From assembly GCF_001442805.1 (NCBI RefSeq), contig NZ_CP011131.1, positions 2,790,001-2,854,000 on the forward strand: 64,000 bases of DNA. The letters run 5' to 3'. The stretch's first letter is position 1. Every line of letters starts with the position of its first letter. The notes under the pieces were generated by a model, which was not told the DNA's origin, did not search any database, and saw nothing but the letters and a program-made list of their open reading frames with translations. Of this stretch, positions 9,100-17,895 are shown piece by piece. Origin of the DNA: Lysobacter gummosus (lineage in GTDB: Bacteria > Pseudomonadota > Gammaproteobacteria > Xanthomonadales > Xanthomonadaceae). The translations under genes and the position numbers were made by a program.

Positions 9100-10128
9100 A
9101 TGCTGCCGCTGCCCTGGCTAAGATCCGCGTCGATTCCGCGCGTTGGCGGAGCATGTGTGCTGGCCGTCGCGGCGCTGGTGTGCGGATGCACGCGCACCGC
9201 GGCGCTGGCGGCGAAGCCCGAGCCTGCGCAGATACCGGTATCGATTCCGCAGCCGCCTTCGTCGCCCTCGCGCGGCATCTTGTTCCGCATCGAGCCTGCG
9301 CAAGCGGTAATGCCCGCAGCCGCGGATGCGTCCGCGCCCCAGACGCGATCCCCGCCGCCGCGGGCGAGCAGCTACCTGTTCGGCACCATTCACTTCGGCA
9401 ACGATGAAGAACTGGGACTAAGTCCGGAGCTTCTGGCCTCGGCGCTGTCGTCGTCGTTCACGCTGGTGAACGAGATCGATCTGGCCGCGCCCGGCGACGG
9501 CGATCTGGACCGCTATCGCTGGTTGCCGCCGGAGCAGTCGCTGTCTGCGCTCATCAGCGCCGAGGGCTTCGCCATGGCGCAAACCTTGCTGCCGCAGATT
9601 CCGCCGCCGACCTTGCAGCGGATGAAACCGTGGATGGTGCTGGCGCTGCTGGAGGCGCGCGGCGAGCAGGCCGGCGAGCAGACCCTGGACGATCGCCTGC
9701 AACGCATCGCTTCCGAGCGCGGCATGCGCATCGTGCACCTGGAGACGGCCGAGGACCAGTTGCGCGCGCTCGACTGCATCGCCAGCGAAAACCAGGCGCG
9801 GGTGCTGGAAGAGCGGCTGAAGACGCCGCAGGTCATGCGCGAGATGTCCGAGCGCGCGTTGAGGCATTACCGCGAGCGCGATCTCGATGCCTGGCTGGCC
9901 GATGTCGACCGCATGGTCGGCCTGGACGGCGAGAGCAAGGACATCGAAATGCGCGCGCGCCGATGCCTGATCGAAGAACGCAACCAGCGCTGGCTGCCGG
10001 AGCTGCTCGCCTTGCTCGACCAGGGCGGCTGCTACATCGCGGTCGGAGCGATCCATCTTCCCGGCGAACACGGATTGCTGGCGGCGCTGAAGCACGCCGG
10101 CTATCGCATCGAGGCCGAACCGCTATGA
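9100..10128 (+). CDS. TraB/GumN-family lipoprotein in the T6SS locus
   Basis: 342 residues from ATG 9100 (GTG 9094 is an alternative). The N-terminus has a hydrophobic stretch ending in ALVCGC, which resembles a lipobox with two candidate cysteines. The body matches the TraB/GumN (TIKI-like) family: SSYLFGTIHFGND near residue 88, a central helical segment with MKPWMVLALLEARG, and the closing GCYIAVGAIHLPGEHGLLAAL with GY after it. The family is proposed to have a metalloprotease-like fold, but its bacterial role is not established. It directly precedes tssK, a position where tssJ is often found. Inference: an outer-membrane or periplasmic accessory factor of this T6SS. Confidence 0.8.
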   Translation: MLPLPWLRSASIPRVGGACVLAVAALVCGCTRTAALAAKPEPAQIPVSIPQPPSSPSRGILFRIEPAQAVMPAAADASAPQTRSPPPRASSYLFGTIHFGNDEELGLSPELLASALSSSFTLVNEIDLAAPGDGDLDRYRWLPPEQSLSALISAEGFAMAQTLLPQIPPPTLQRMKPWMVLALLEARGEQAGEQTLDDRLQRIASERGMRIVHLETAEDQLRALDCIASENQARVLEERLKTPQVMREMSERALRHYRERDLDAWLADVDRMVGLDGESKDIEMRARRCLIEERNQRWLPELLALLDQGGCYIAVGAIHLPGEHGLLAALKHAGYRIEAEPL

Positions 10129-10199
10129 CGCTCGCCGTTACGACATCCGCCGCGCCGATATCGGCGCGCCATCGCCGCCGCGCGGAGGCCAGCGCATGA
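10125..10199 (+). CDS. candidate 24-codon coupling ORF
   Basis: A 24-codon ORF begins in the ATGA that ends the TraB/GumN gene and stops in the ATGA that starts tssK. Both junctions are 4-bp overlaps, the geometry of translational coupling. The peptide is Ala/Arg-rich with no recognisable domain, so it may be only a reinitiation bridge or chance. A GCGGAGG ribosome-binding sequence for tssK lies within it (about 10181-10187). Confidence 0.25.
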   Translation: MTLAVTTSAAPISARHRRRAEASA

Positions 10200-11605
10200 A
10201 CCGCCATCGTCAGGTCTTCTGGGGCCAGGGCGCCTTTCTCAGCCCGCAGCACCTGCAGGCGCAGGACGCCTGGCATCAGGCGATGCGCCAGGGCGTGCAG
10301 CGGGCGATCACGCCGTATCCCTGGGGCCTGGAAACGCTGGTGCTGCGCGAGGACGCGCTGGCCAGCGGCGTGGTCGATATCGAGCAGATCGAACTGCACA
10401 CCCGCGACGGAGAGCGCCTGGCCGGCGGCTCGGCGCTGGCCGGCGGCAACGCGCGCATTCCCGACCGCGCCTTGCAGGATCTGACGCCGCGCAACAACGA
10501 TCCGATCGCGTTGTGGCTGGTGCTCAATCGCGAACGCACCGTGCACGGCCTGGGCCCGGCCGGGCGCCTGAGCGAGCGCCATGCGCTGGCCAGCGACAGC
10601 CTGGAAGATCCCTTCGATCCGCAGGCCCCGGCCGCCGATGTCGACTTCCTGCTGTATCAACCGATGATCGTGACCTCGCTGGACGACAACGCCGAAGTCC
10701 TGGTGCGGTCCTGCGAGGCTTACAAGTTCGCCGAAATCGTGCCGGTAGGTCCGGGCAAGTACCGATTGTCGAACGATTACGTTCCACCGCTGCTGGCGCT
10801 GCAGGCCTCGCGCAATCTCTCGCGCTGGACCCGCGCTTTGCGCGACCTGCTGACCTCGCGCGGACAGGATTTCGCCGCCAGCAAGCGCCAGCGCGGCATC
10901 CGCGCCGCCTCGACCAGCGCGCAGGAAGTGATGCGCGTGGCGATGATGCAGACCTTCGCGCGCTATATCCCGGTCTTCGCCGAGCACGTCCGGCTGGGCA
11001 CGGTGCCGGCGTATGCGCTGTACCAGCAGTTGCGGGCGCTGGTCGCGGAGTTCTCCGTATTCTCGGAGGACATCGGTTATTTTGGCGGCCTGGCCGCGAA
11101 TCCGGCCGAAACCGAACTGCCCGATTACGATCACGACGATCTGCGCCATTGCTTCCGCATCGCCTTCGAGCGCGCCGAGGCGTTGATCAAGGCGCTGACC
11201 GTCGGCGCCGAGGTCGGCATCGCGCTGGCCTTCGACGGCCGCTTCTACAAGGCCGACTTGCCGGCGAACCTGTTCGAATCCGACAAGACTCGCTTCTATC
11301 TGGCGTTCGAATCCGACTTGCGCGGGCAGGACCTGTTCACGCGTCTGTCGCGCACCGGCAAGATCGCCTCGACCGAGGAAATGCCGCGCCTGCTGTCGGC
11401 GGCGCTGTTCGGCCTGAAGATCGACCTGCTGCCGGTGCCGCCGGAGGAACTGCCGCAGAAGACGCCGAACACGACGTATTTCCTGGTCGATACCGCGCAT
11501 CCGTTCTGGCAGATGATCAAGAACGCGCGCAACATCTGCGTGTTCTGCGATCTGCCGTCGGACGCCACCGCGATCAAGCTGTATCCGATCGGCGCGCAGG
11601 AGTAG
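10196..11605 (+). CDS. tssK: T6SS baseplate-membrane connector TssK
   Basis: 469 residues, as expected for TssK (ImpJ/VasE). The N-terminal signature VFWGQGAFLSPQHLQAQD is diagnostic, and further segments (PYPWGLETL, LVLNRERT, YVPPLLAL) fit the family. TssK links the baseplate to the TssJLM membrane complex through TssL and TssM. An internal GCGGAGG about 9 nt upstream is a good ribosome-binding site. The stop codon is 7 bp before tssL, so tssK, tssL and tssM form one transcription unit. Confidence 0.96.
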   Translation: MNRHRQVFWGQGAFLSPQHLQAQDAWHQAMRQGVQRAITPYPWGLETLVLREDALASGVVDIEQIELHTRDGERLAGGSALAGGNARIPDRALQDLTPRNNDPIALWLVLNRERTVHGLGPAGRLSERHALASDSLEDPFDPQAPAADVDFLLYQPMIVTSLDDNAEVLVRSCEAYKFAEIVPVGPGKYRLSNDYVPPLLALQASRNLSRWTRALRDLLTSRGQDFAASKRQRGIRAASTSAQEVMRVAMMQTFARYIPVFAEHVRLGTVPAYALYQQLRALVAEFSVFSEDIGYFGGLAANPAETELPDYDHDDLRHCFRIAFERAEALIKALTVGAEVGIALAFDGRFYKADLPANLFESDKTRFYLAFESDLRGQDLFTRLSRTGKIASTEEMPRLLSAALFGLKIDLLPVPPEELPQKTPNTTYFLVDTAHPFWQMIKNARNICVFCDLPSDATAIKLYPIGAQE

Positions 11606-11612
11606 GGCGGTC

Positions 11613-12956
11613 ATGGCGCGGTTACTCCATCATTTCCTGCCGGTGTGTTCGTTCGGGCTGGCGCTGGACGAGAAGATCGCCGCCGCCGCCGCGCACGACC
11701 CGCCGGCGGACGTGCTGGCCGCGGCGCGCCAGCTGATCGATCGCGCCAAGGCCGCGGCCCAGGCCGACGGCAAGCGCGCCGAGCATGTCGAAGACGCTGC
11801 GTTCGCGGCGGTGGCCTGGATCGATGAGGTCATGGCGCGCAATCCGGCCTATCTCACCAGCGGCGCGGCGCCGCTGCAGGTCGCGTTGTACAACACCAAC
11901 AACGCCGGCAACGAATTCTTCTCGCACCTGTCGGCGCTGAAGTCCGAGCACGACGAAGTGCGCGAGGTGTACTACCACATGCTGCTGCTCGGATTCGTCG
12001 GCCAGTACTACTACGAAACCGGCGACAGCGGCGAGTTGGGCAAGCTCAAGGAACTGCACGCGCGCCAGCTGCCGGTCGCGCCGGCGGCGATCCACACGCT
12101 GCGCGAGGAGCGGGTGACGCCGCAGCCCTACAGCGGCGAGGCACCGGCCGGTCCGCGTTATCCCAAGCAATGGGACCGCCTGCTGTTGAAGGCCGGCGTG
12201 ATCGCCGCCTTGCTGATCCCGCTGGGTTATCTGGCCTACCTGCTGATCGCCGCGCCCAAGCAGAGCGGCCCGAGCGTGCAGGAACTGGTGAACAGGCAGC
12301 TCAGCGGATTTCCCTGTTCTGACCTGGCCGCTGTCGTCGGCCCGCGCGGTGAGACCACGGTGGAAGGCTATGTGTCGCGCGCCGACGACATCGCCGCGGT
12401 CCGGCAGCGCGTGTCGAAGGTGGAAGGCGTGAACGCGCCGCAATTCAAGGTGCAGCTGCGCATCTGGCCGCACTGCGAGGTGGTGCGGATGCTCAAGCCG
12501 TTCCGCGAGCGCAACCAGGATCTTCGCTACGGCCTGGCGGTCACGCCGACCACCGGGCATTCCGATCGCTTCCTGGAAGGCGAGCAAGTGACCGTCAAGC
12601 TGCTGCAAGCCAACTACGACGGGTATCTGTACGTGGATTACTACACGGTCGGCGGCGATGTCGCGCACATCTATCCGAATCCGAAAGAACCCGACAGCGG
12701 GCGCCTGATCCGCTCGGGCGAACAGTTCGACGTGGGCGCGACTCAAGCGCGCTCCTGGACGGTGGCGCCACCGTTCGGACAGGAGCTGATCACCGTGATC
12801 GTCTCGCCGACCCCCTTGTTCCAGGGCAATCCCTCGGCGGAGATCGAGCCGGCGAAGGACTACCTGCCGCGCCTGAATCAGCTGATCGAAAGCAATCGCG
12901 GCAATCCCAGGCTCGCGGCGGAATTCCTGTTCATGCAGACCGAGCCCAAGCCATGA
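11613..12956 (+). CDS. tssL: T6SS membrane protein TssL with C-terminal periplasmic extension
   Basis: 447 residues. Residues 1-165 form the DotU/TssL cytoplasmic domain (FAAVAWIDEVMARNPAY, then a YYHMLLLGFVGQYYY segment). One membrane helix lies at about 193-213 (ALLIPLGYLAYLLIA). After it comes a BON-like segment (TTVEGYVSRADDIAAV) and a DUF4384-like domain (VKLLQANYDGYLYVDYY, VAHIYPN). Many TssL proteins end soon after the helix, while others carry a peptidoglycan-binding domain; the DUF4384-like tail is a less usual extension. ATGA overlap with tssM. Part of the TssLM trans-envelope complex. Confidence 0.93.
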   Translation: MARLLHHFLPVCSFGLALDEKIAAAAAHDPPADVLAAARQLIDRAKAAAQADGKRAEHVEDAAFAAVAWIDEVMARNPAYLTSGAAPLQVALYNTNNAGNEFFSHLSALKSEHDEVREVYYHMLLLGFVGQYYYETGDSGELGKLKELHARQLPVAPAAIHTLREERVTPQPYSGEAPAGPRYPKQWDRLLLKAGVIAALLIPLGYLAYLLIAAPKQSGPSVQELVNRQLSGFPCSDLAAVVGPRGETTVEGYVSRADDIAAVRQRVSKVEGVNAPQFKVQLRIWPHCEVVRMLKPFRERNQDLRYGLAVTPTTGHSDRFLEGEQVTVKLLQANYDGYLYVDYYTVGGDVAHIYPNPKEPDSGRLIRSGEQFDVGATQARSWTVAPPFGQELITVIVSPTPLFQGNPSAEIEPAKDYLPRLNQLIESNRGNPRLAAEFLFMQTEPKP

Positions 12957-15900
12957 ACCTGCCCAATCCGCTCGCGCCGGTGCAGGCGATCTTCTCGTGG
13001 CTGAGCAGCCTGTTCTCGCAGGCGCGCAGCCTGTACCGTCCGGTCGCCGAGGGCGCGAAGAAGCCGTGGTTGCTGCGGCTGGTCGTGGCCTTGCTGGCGT
13101 TGGCGCTGTTGATCGCGCTGGCGATCGCCGCGATCGCGATCGTGCCGACCCTGCCGGCGCGCTTCTGGCAATTGCTCGGCCTGTGCGCGGTGGCGCTGGC
13201 GGTGCTGTGGTGGTTCATCTCCGGGCAGCGCCGTTTCACCTTGCAAGGCCGCACACGCACGCGCATCGGCGACCTGGGGCCCGGCAACACGGACGACGAA
13301 CGCGAGCCGCTGGCGCGCATGGCGCAGGCCATCGCCGAGGCCAAGCGCACCATCGTGCGTTCGCCGCAGATGGAAAAAGGCCGCGATCCGCTGTACCGCG
13401 TGCCGTGGATGCTGCTGCTGGGCGATGCCGACGCCGATGTCGACGGCCTGTTGCGCGCCGGCGCGGAAGTGTCGCCGTTTCCGCCGCCCTCGGCCGGCGA
13501 CAGCGGCGAGTGGTGGCGCTGGTGGTTCTTCAAATCGCTGATCGCGATCCAGATGCATCCGCGCACCGTCTGCGACACCGCTTCGCGGCTGGAGCGCGGA
13601 CTGTGGTACCAGGCGCTGATGCAGCTCGCCGCCGAGCGCGAGAAGCTGCCGCTCAACGGCATCGTGCTGACCGTGTCGGTGCAGACCCTGCTGGGCCCGG
13701 CCGACGCGCTGAAGACCACGGCGACGCGGCTGCGGCGTCTGGTCGATGAAGCGATGGAGCATCTGCAGGTGCGCGTGCCGGTCTATATCGTGGTCAGCGG
13801 CCTGGAGCGCCTGCGAGGTTACCCGACGCTGCGCGCCACCTTGCCGGCGGAAGCCTTCGCCCAGGCGCTGGGGCACCGGCTGCCGCAGACCGAAACCGTC
13901 AGCTCGGCCACCAGCGGCCGCTTCGATCAGATCCTCACGCCGATCCTCGATCGCCTGCATGCGCTGCGCATGACCGCGTTGCGCGCGCAGGCGACCGCGT
14001 CTACGCGCCGCGACATCTTCGAATTCGTCGAATCGCTGCGCCGCTGCGAGTCGGGACTTGCCTTGTTCGTCACGCTGCTGTTGGAGGACAACACCTTCCA
14101 GCGCACGCCGCCGTGGCGCGGCCTGTATTTCGCCGGCGGCGCCGATGCCGCGCATCCAGGCGGCGCGTTCGTCGCCGATCTGTTCACGCGCTTTCTGCCC
14201 GCCGACCAGCCGCTGGCCATGACCAGCCTGCGCGGCAGCGCCGCGCGCATGGCGGTGGCCGGCCTGGGCGTGGCCGCCTTGCTGGGCTTCAGCGGCTATC
14301 TCGCCTACGGCCTGTCGGCGGCGCGGCAGGACGATACGCAGTTGCTCGCCAGCACGCGCACCGCTTGCCGCGAGGTCGAGGGCCGCCTGGGCAATGCGCG
14401 CATCGAGTGGGTGGCCAGTTGCGGACGTACCATCGAGCGCCTGGAATCCGCCGCGGAAGGCACCTTGCTGGGCTTCGGCATCCGCCGCGCCGATCGCGAT
14501 ATCGAGGGGTTGAAGCAGCGCGTCACGGACGATTTCGCCAATCTGATCCTCGCGCCCTACGACCAGATGCTGAGCGAGGATATCGATCGCGGACGCGCCG
14601 GATTCGAGCATGCGCTGGCGATCGCGCAGCGGTTGCGCCTGCTGGATGCCTGCCGCTCCGCGAGCGAGGAATGCCTGGCGCGCGAGTTGCCGGACAACGT
14701 CGTCTTCGACGCCCGCTCGCGCCTGTTCGCGCCGTTCGTCACGCCCGACAACGACACCCGGCGCGACCGCGCCAACGCCACCGCCCTGTTCGAAACCTAT
14801 CTGGGCTATCTGCGTTGGCAAAAAAAAAAGAGCCTGAACGACGAGCGTGACCGGCTGAAGGCGCAGTTGCAGCGGATCATGCAATCGCGCTCGCTGGATG
14901 TCGGCCAGGTCCGGGCGTGGGCGGACGCCCGCGGCAAGGGCTATGCGCTGGACGATTTCTGGCTGCCGAAAGACCGCGTCGTGGGGATCGAGCGCGGCAC
15001 GCTGCCGACGGTCTCGGGCGCATTCACCTACCGCACCTGGAACGGGGTGATCGCGCCGTTCCTGGAAACCGCGCAAGAACAGGCCGATGTTCCGGCCGTG
15101 CAGGTCGCCGCATTCCGCGACGCTTATTTCCACGACTACTTCCTCGCCTGGGCGACGCTGCAGTCGCGCTTCGGCGAAGGCTACGCCTTCTGGAAAGGGC
15201 ACGAGAACGAGCTGGCTGCGCGCGCGGCCGGCATCAACAACCCATACACGGTGTATTTCGGCACGCTGCGCTCGCAGCTTTACGCCTTGCCGCTCAAGCG
15301 TCCGCTCGGCCTGCGCTGGAAGGAAGCCTGGGCGCAGATGAAATCGAGCTGGACCTCGGCGTGGCGGCCGGCGGGGCGATTGGTCCGCGACAGTTTTCGC
15401 TTCGGCGAGGTCTCGATCGAGCCGCCGGTGTGGCTGACCGCGTTGCGCGATACCCAGGTGGCGATCCTGGCGCCGCAGGCGCCGATGTTCGCGCGCGGCT
15501 ATTTGCGCCTGCAGGCCGATCGCGACGGACAGGAGGCCTATCGCATCGCCGCCGATCTTTTCGCCAGCCGCGGCGCGCCCGAACGCGCACCGGCGAACGA
15601 GTACAGCCAGTTGTTGAGTTCGGTGGACAAACCCGGCGAGCCCTATGCGCAAGCGTTCGGCGCGAACGATCTGGCGGCCTGGTCGATCGCGCAGGGGCCG
15701 GCGCATTTGCTGCTGCGGCTCACCGTGCGCCGCGCCGGCGATCACTTGCAGCAGCGCTGGCGCGAAACCGTGATCCGGCCGCTGGCCTCGCAGCCGCCGG
15801 CGCAGCAGGCGCAGGCCTTGCTCGGCCCGCAAGGCAAGCTGGAAGCCTTCATCGGCGATTGGCTCAAGCCTTTCCTCAGCGAGAAAGAGCGCACGCCGGT

Positions 15901-16582
15901 CAGTCTCAGCGGCGTCGCGATGCCGCTGTCGGCCGACTATCGCCAGATGCTCACCGGTGGACAGCCTGCAATGGTGAGCGACGCGCCGTTTCCGGCGGGG
16001 ACCTTCACGCTGGATGCGCCGACCCATCTGGGAACGCTGCTGGAAGGCGCGCAGGGCACGACGTTCGAGCTGATCTGCAACGGTCAGAGCGTGGGCATCA
16101 CCAGTCGCGGGGAATCGCTGACCGACGCGCAGATGCAACCGCAATGGTCGCCGTCCACCTGCCCGGAAGCGCGCATCCGCATCGCGCTGCCGGCGAGCGC
16201 GAGCCAGGCGCTGGCGGCGACGGACGCGGTCGCCGCCGCGCCCGAGGACGCCACTGCCGCGCCCGTCGTGCCTGCCGCGCCTGCGCCCGCCGTGCCGCCT
16301 CCGCCGGACCCCGCCTTCCGCCTGACCTTGCTCTATCGCGGGCCCGATGGCATCGCACGCCTGCTCGAACAATTCGCGCCCGGCGCGCATGTCTTCAGTC
16401 TCGGCGATTTCCGCGAGTCCTACAGCCCTTCGCAATGGCAGCAGCTGGCGCCGCGACTGCAGGCGATCGGCTTCCGCCAGGCGCGCGTGCATCTGCGCAT
16501 CGAGCCCAGCGAACCGATGCAGCGCTTCCTGGCTTCGCGCGGCGCCGCGCCGCTGGCGCTGCCGCAGACCATCCTCGAATGA
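12953..16582 (+). CDS. tssM: T6SS membrane complex core TssM (IcmF-like)
   Basis: 1209 residues. Two membrane helices lie near residues 40-63 and 68-90, and a third near 423-444 precedes the large periplasmic part. The IcmF_C-like region and a final TssM C-terminal beta domain are present (ILDAPTHLG-like stretch and VFSLGDFRESYSPSQW near the end). The cytoplasmic domain starts PWMLLLGDADADVDGLL where many TssM proteins have a Walker A loop; no GxxxxGK[ST] is seen. Inside the gene, ten consecutive A bases at 14820-14829 encode QKKK and create an A-AAA-AAG heptamer in frame. Start overlaps tssL stop (ATGA). Confidence 0.94.
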   Translation: MNLPNPLAPVQAIFSWLSSLFSQARSLYRPVAEGAKKPWLLRLVVALLALALLIALAIAAIAIVPTLPARFWQLLGLCAVALAVLWWFISGQRRFTLQGRTRTRIGDLGPGNTDDEREPLARMAQAIAEAKRTIVRSPQMEKGRDPLYRVPWMLLLGDADADVDGLLRAGAEVSPFPPPSAGDSGEWWRWWFFKSLIAIQMHPRTVCDTASRLERGLWYQALMQLAAEREKLPLNGIVLTVSVQTLLGPADALKTTATRLRRLVDEAMEHLQVRVPVYIVVSGLERLRGYPTLRATLPAEAFAQALGHRLPQTETVSSATSGRFDQILTPILDRLHALRMTALRAQATASTRRDIFEFVESLRRCESGLALFVTLLLEDNTFQRTPPWRGLYFAGGADAAHPGGAFVADLFTRFLPADQPLAMTSLRGSAARMAVAGLGVAALLGFSGYLAYGLSAARQDDTQLLASTRTACREVEGRLGNARIEWVASCGRTIERLESAAEGTLLGFGIRRADRDIEGLKQRVTDDFANLILAPYDQMLSEDIDRGRAGFEHALAIAQRLRLLDACRSASEECLARELPDNVVFDARSRLFAPFVTPDNDTRRDRANATALFETYLGYLRWQKKKSLNDERDRLKAQLQRIMQSRSLDVGQVRAWADARGKGYALDDFWLPKDRVVGIERGTLPTVSGAFTYRTWNGVIAPFLETAQEQADVPAVQVAAFRDAYFHDYFLAWATLQSRFGEGYAFWKGHENELAARAAGINNPYTVYFGTLRSQLYALPLKRPLGLRWKEAWAQMKSSWTSAWRPAGRLVRDSFRFGEVSIEPPVWLTALRDTQVAILAPQAPMFARGYLRLQADRDGQEAYRIAADLFASRGAPERAPANEYSQLLSSVDKPGEPYAQAFGANDLAAWSIAQGPAHLLLRLTVRRAGDHLQQRWRETVIRPLASQPPAQQAQALLGPQGKLEAFIGDWLKPFLSEKERTPVSLSGVAMPLSADYRQMLTGGQPAMVSDAPFPAGTFTLDAPTHLGTLLEGAQGTTFELICNGQSVGITSRGESLTDAQMQPQWSPSTCPEARIRIALPASASQALAATDAVAAAPEDATAAPVVPAAPAPAVPPPPDPAFRLTLLYRGPDGIARLLEQFAPGAHVFSLGDFRESYSPSQWQQLAPRLQAIGFRQARVHLRIEPSEPMQRFLASRGAAPLALPQTILE
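14820..14829 (+). repeat. ten-base poly-A tract inside tssM
   Basis: A run of ten A bases in the GC-rich tssM gene, read CAA AAA AAA AAG. It contains the dnaX-type slippery heptamer A-AAA-AAG in the reading frame. Slippage into either other frame meets a stop within about 25 bases (near 14837 or 14850), which would give a TssM of about 630 residues. Confidence 0.85.
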
Positions 16583-16617
16583 ACCGCGCGGCCTGCGTGC
16601 CGCTTAGGAGCTCCGCC

Positions 16618-17688
16618 ATGGCGATCGACATAGATGCCCTCCTGGCCCCCATCAGCGCCGAGGCACCCTGCGGCGAGGATGCCGGGTTTTCCGATCTGTT
16701 CGACCGCATCCGCGAAGCGCGCCGCGCCGACGACGCTTCCTTGCCGCAAGGCGAATGGCAGACGCAGGTCAAGCTCGCCGACTGGCGGCTCGCCCTGGAC
16801 TTGTCGGTGGAAGCGCTGAGCCGGGTCAGCAAGGACCTGCAGGCCGCCGGCTGGCTCGGCGAGGCGCTGATCGCACGCCACGGCCTGGACGGCGCGCGCG
16901 ACGGGTTCGCGGTGATCGCCGGTCTGATCGAGCGCTATTGGGACGGCCTGCATCCCTTGGCCGAGGGCGAGGATCTGGAAGAACGCGCCGGAAAGCTGGC
17001 CTGGTTCAACAGCAACGCCGCCGCGGCGCTGCAGCGCATGCCGTTGAGCACCGACGCGGCGACGGCGGTCACCCTGATCGATTGGCAGACCTCGCGCGAG
17101 CTCGACAATCTGGCGCGGCAGAATGCGCAGGCGCATCAGGCCGCGCTGGCCGAAGGCAAGCTGGGCGGCGAGGCCTTCGATACCCGCATTCGCGCCGTCG
17201 CCGACGCCGACCTGCGCGCCATGCTCGCCGGCATCGCCGCCGCGCAGACCGCGTATGCGCATCTAAAATCCGTGGCGGATACGAAGTTCGGCCGCGCCTG
17301 CCCGAGCCTGGCCGAGATCGAAACCACGCTCAAGCGCATCGCCCAGGTGCTGCAGCAGGCCGCGAAAGCGAAGGGGCTGCTCGATCCGGCCGATGCCGCG
17401 GCGAGGCAGGGCGAGGACAATTCCGCCGGCGCACCGCCACGTGGCGGTGAGGTGGCGACGCCGCTGGATCTGGGCGGCGACAGCCGGGCCTCGAAACAGG
17501 CCGCCCTGCGCGCGCTCGGCGACATCGCCGGTTACTTCAAGCGCACCGAACCGCATAGCCCGGTGGCTTCGCTGCTGGAACAGGCGGTGCAATGGGCCGA
17601 CATGCCCTTGAACGAATTCCTCGCCGAGGTGGTGCGCGACGAAAGCGTGCTGGCGGCGATCCGGGCGCGGGTGGGGCTGAAACAGTGA
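16618..17688 (+). CDS. tssA: T6SS cap/assembly protein TssA
   Basis: 356 residues. The N-terminal ImpA_N domain is clear: IDIDALLAPISAEAPCGED, the WRLALDLSVEALSRVSKDL segment and YWDGLHPLAEGEDLEER. The C-terminus ends in a short helical domain (ALRALGDIAGYFKRTEPHSP, then LLEQAVQWADMPLNEFLAEV), typical of short TssA proteins. TssA organises baseplate and tail polymerisation. The ATG at 16618 follows AGGAG by 8 nt and begins the ImpA motif at once. It lies 35 bp after tssM. Confidence 0.94.
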   Translation: MAIDIDALLAPISAEAPCGEDAGFSDLFDRIREARRADDASLPQGEWQTQVKLADWRLALDLSVEALSRVSKDLQAAGWLGEALIARHGLDGARDGFAVIAGLIERYWDGLHPLAEGEDLEERAGKLAWFNSNAAAALQRMPLSTDAATAVTLIDWQTSRELDNLARQNAQAHQAALAEGKLGGEAFDTRIRAVADADLRAMLAGIAAAQTAYAHLKSVADTKFGRACPSLAEIETTLKRIAQVLQQAAKAKGLLDPADAAARQGEDNSAGAPPRGGEVATPLDLGGDSRASKQAALRALGDIAGYFKRTEPHSPVASLLEQAVQWADMPLNEFLAEVVRDESVLAAIRARVGLKQ

Positions 17689-17824
17689 ACCGGCCGGACC
17701 CGGCGAGGCCGTTGCGCCTTCAACGATGCGATGAACGCGGAGCCCGCCGCATTCGGCGTTCGCCGCGCAGCACTTACGCCGCATCGCCTCGTTCGAACGG
17801 CATAGGCCGTCGATCGGCCGTCCG

Positions 17825-17859
17825 ACGGATTTCCGCGGCGGTTCGCCATTCCTAGACTC
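17825..17859 (+). promoter_or_regulatory. promoter-like motif upstream of tssB shared with CHAT operon
   Basis: ACGGAT at 17825 and CCTAGACTC at 17851-17859, with 20 bases between them. The same two elements with the same spacing occur at 25079-25113 upstream of the CHAT/TPS operon; in both cases the second element is preceded by TT. It lies 36 bp before the tssB start in a 207-bp gap after tssA, a sensible promoter position for the tssB-tssC-hcp unit. Confidence 0.45.
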
Positions 17860-17895
17860 GCTGTCACTGAATCACCGCGCAAGCCGGGAGAGATC

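Noticed and set aside
14820..14829. Poly-A tract as a sequencing error
   Set aside because: The frame is intact through the tract and the TssM sequence continues normally, so the length given is consistent; a length error cannot be fully excluded.
12878..16492. Open frame of about 1200 codons on the minus strand
   Set aside because: Antisense shadow of tssM, Arg/Gln/Gly-rich, no ribosome-binding site or domain.
17689..17895. Sigma-54 promoter before tssB
   Set aside because: No TGGCAC-N5-TTGC-type element was found in the gap.
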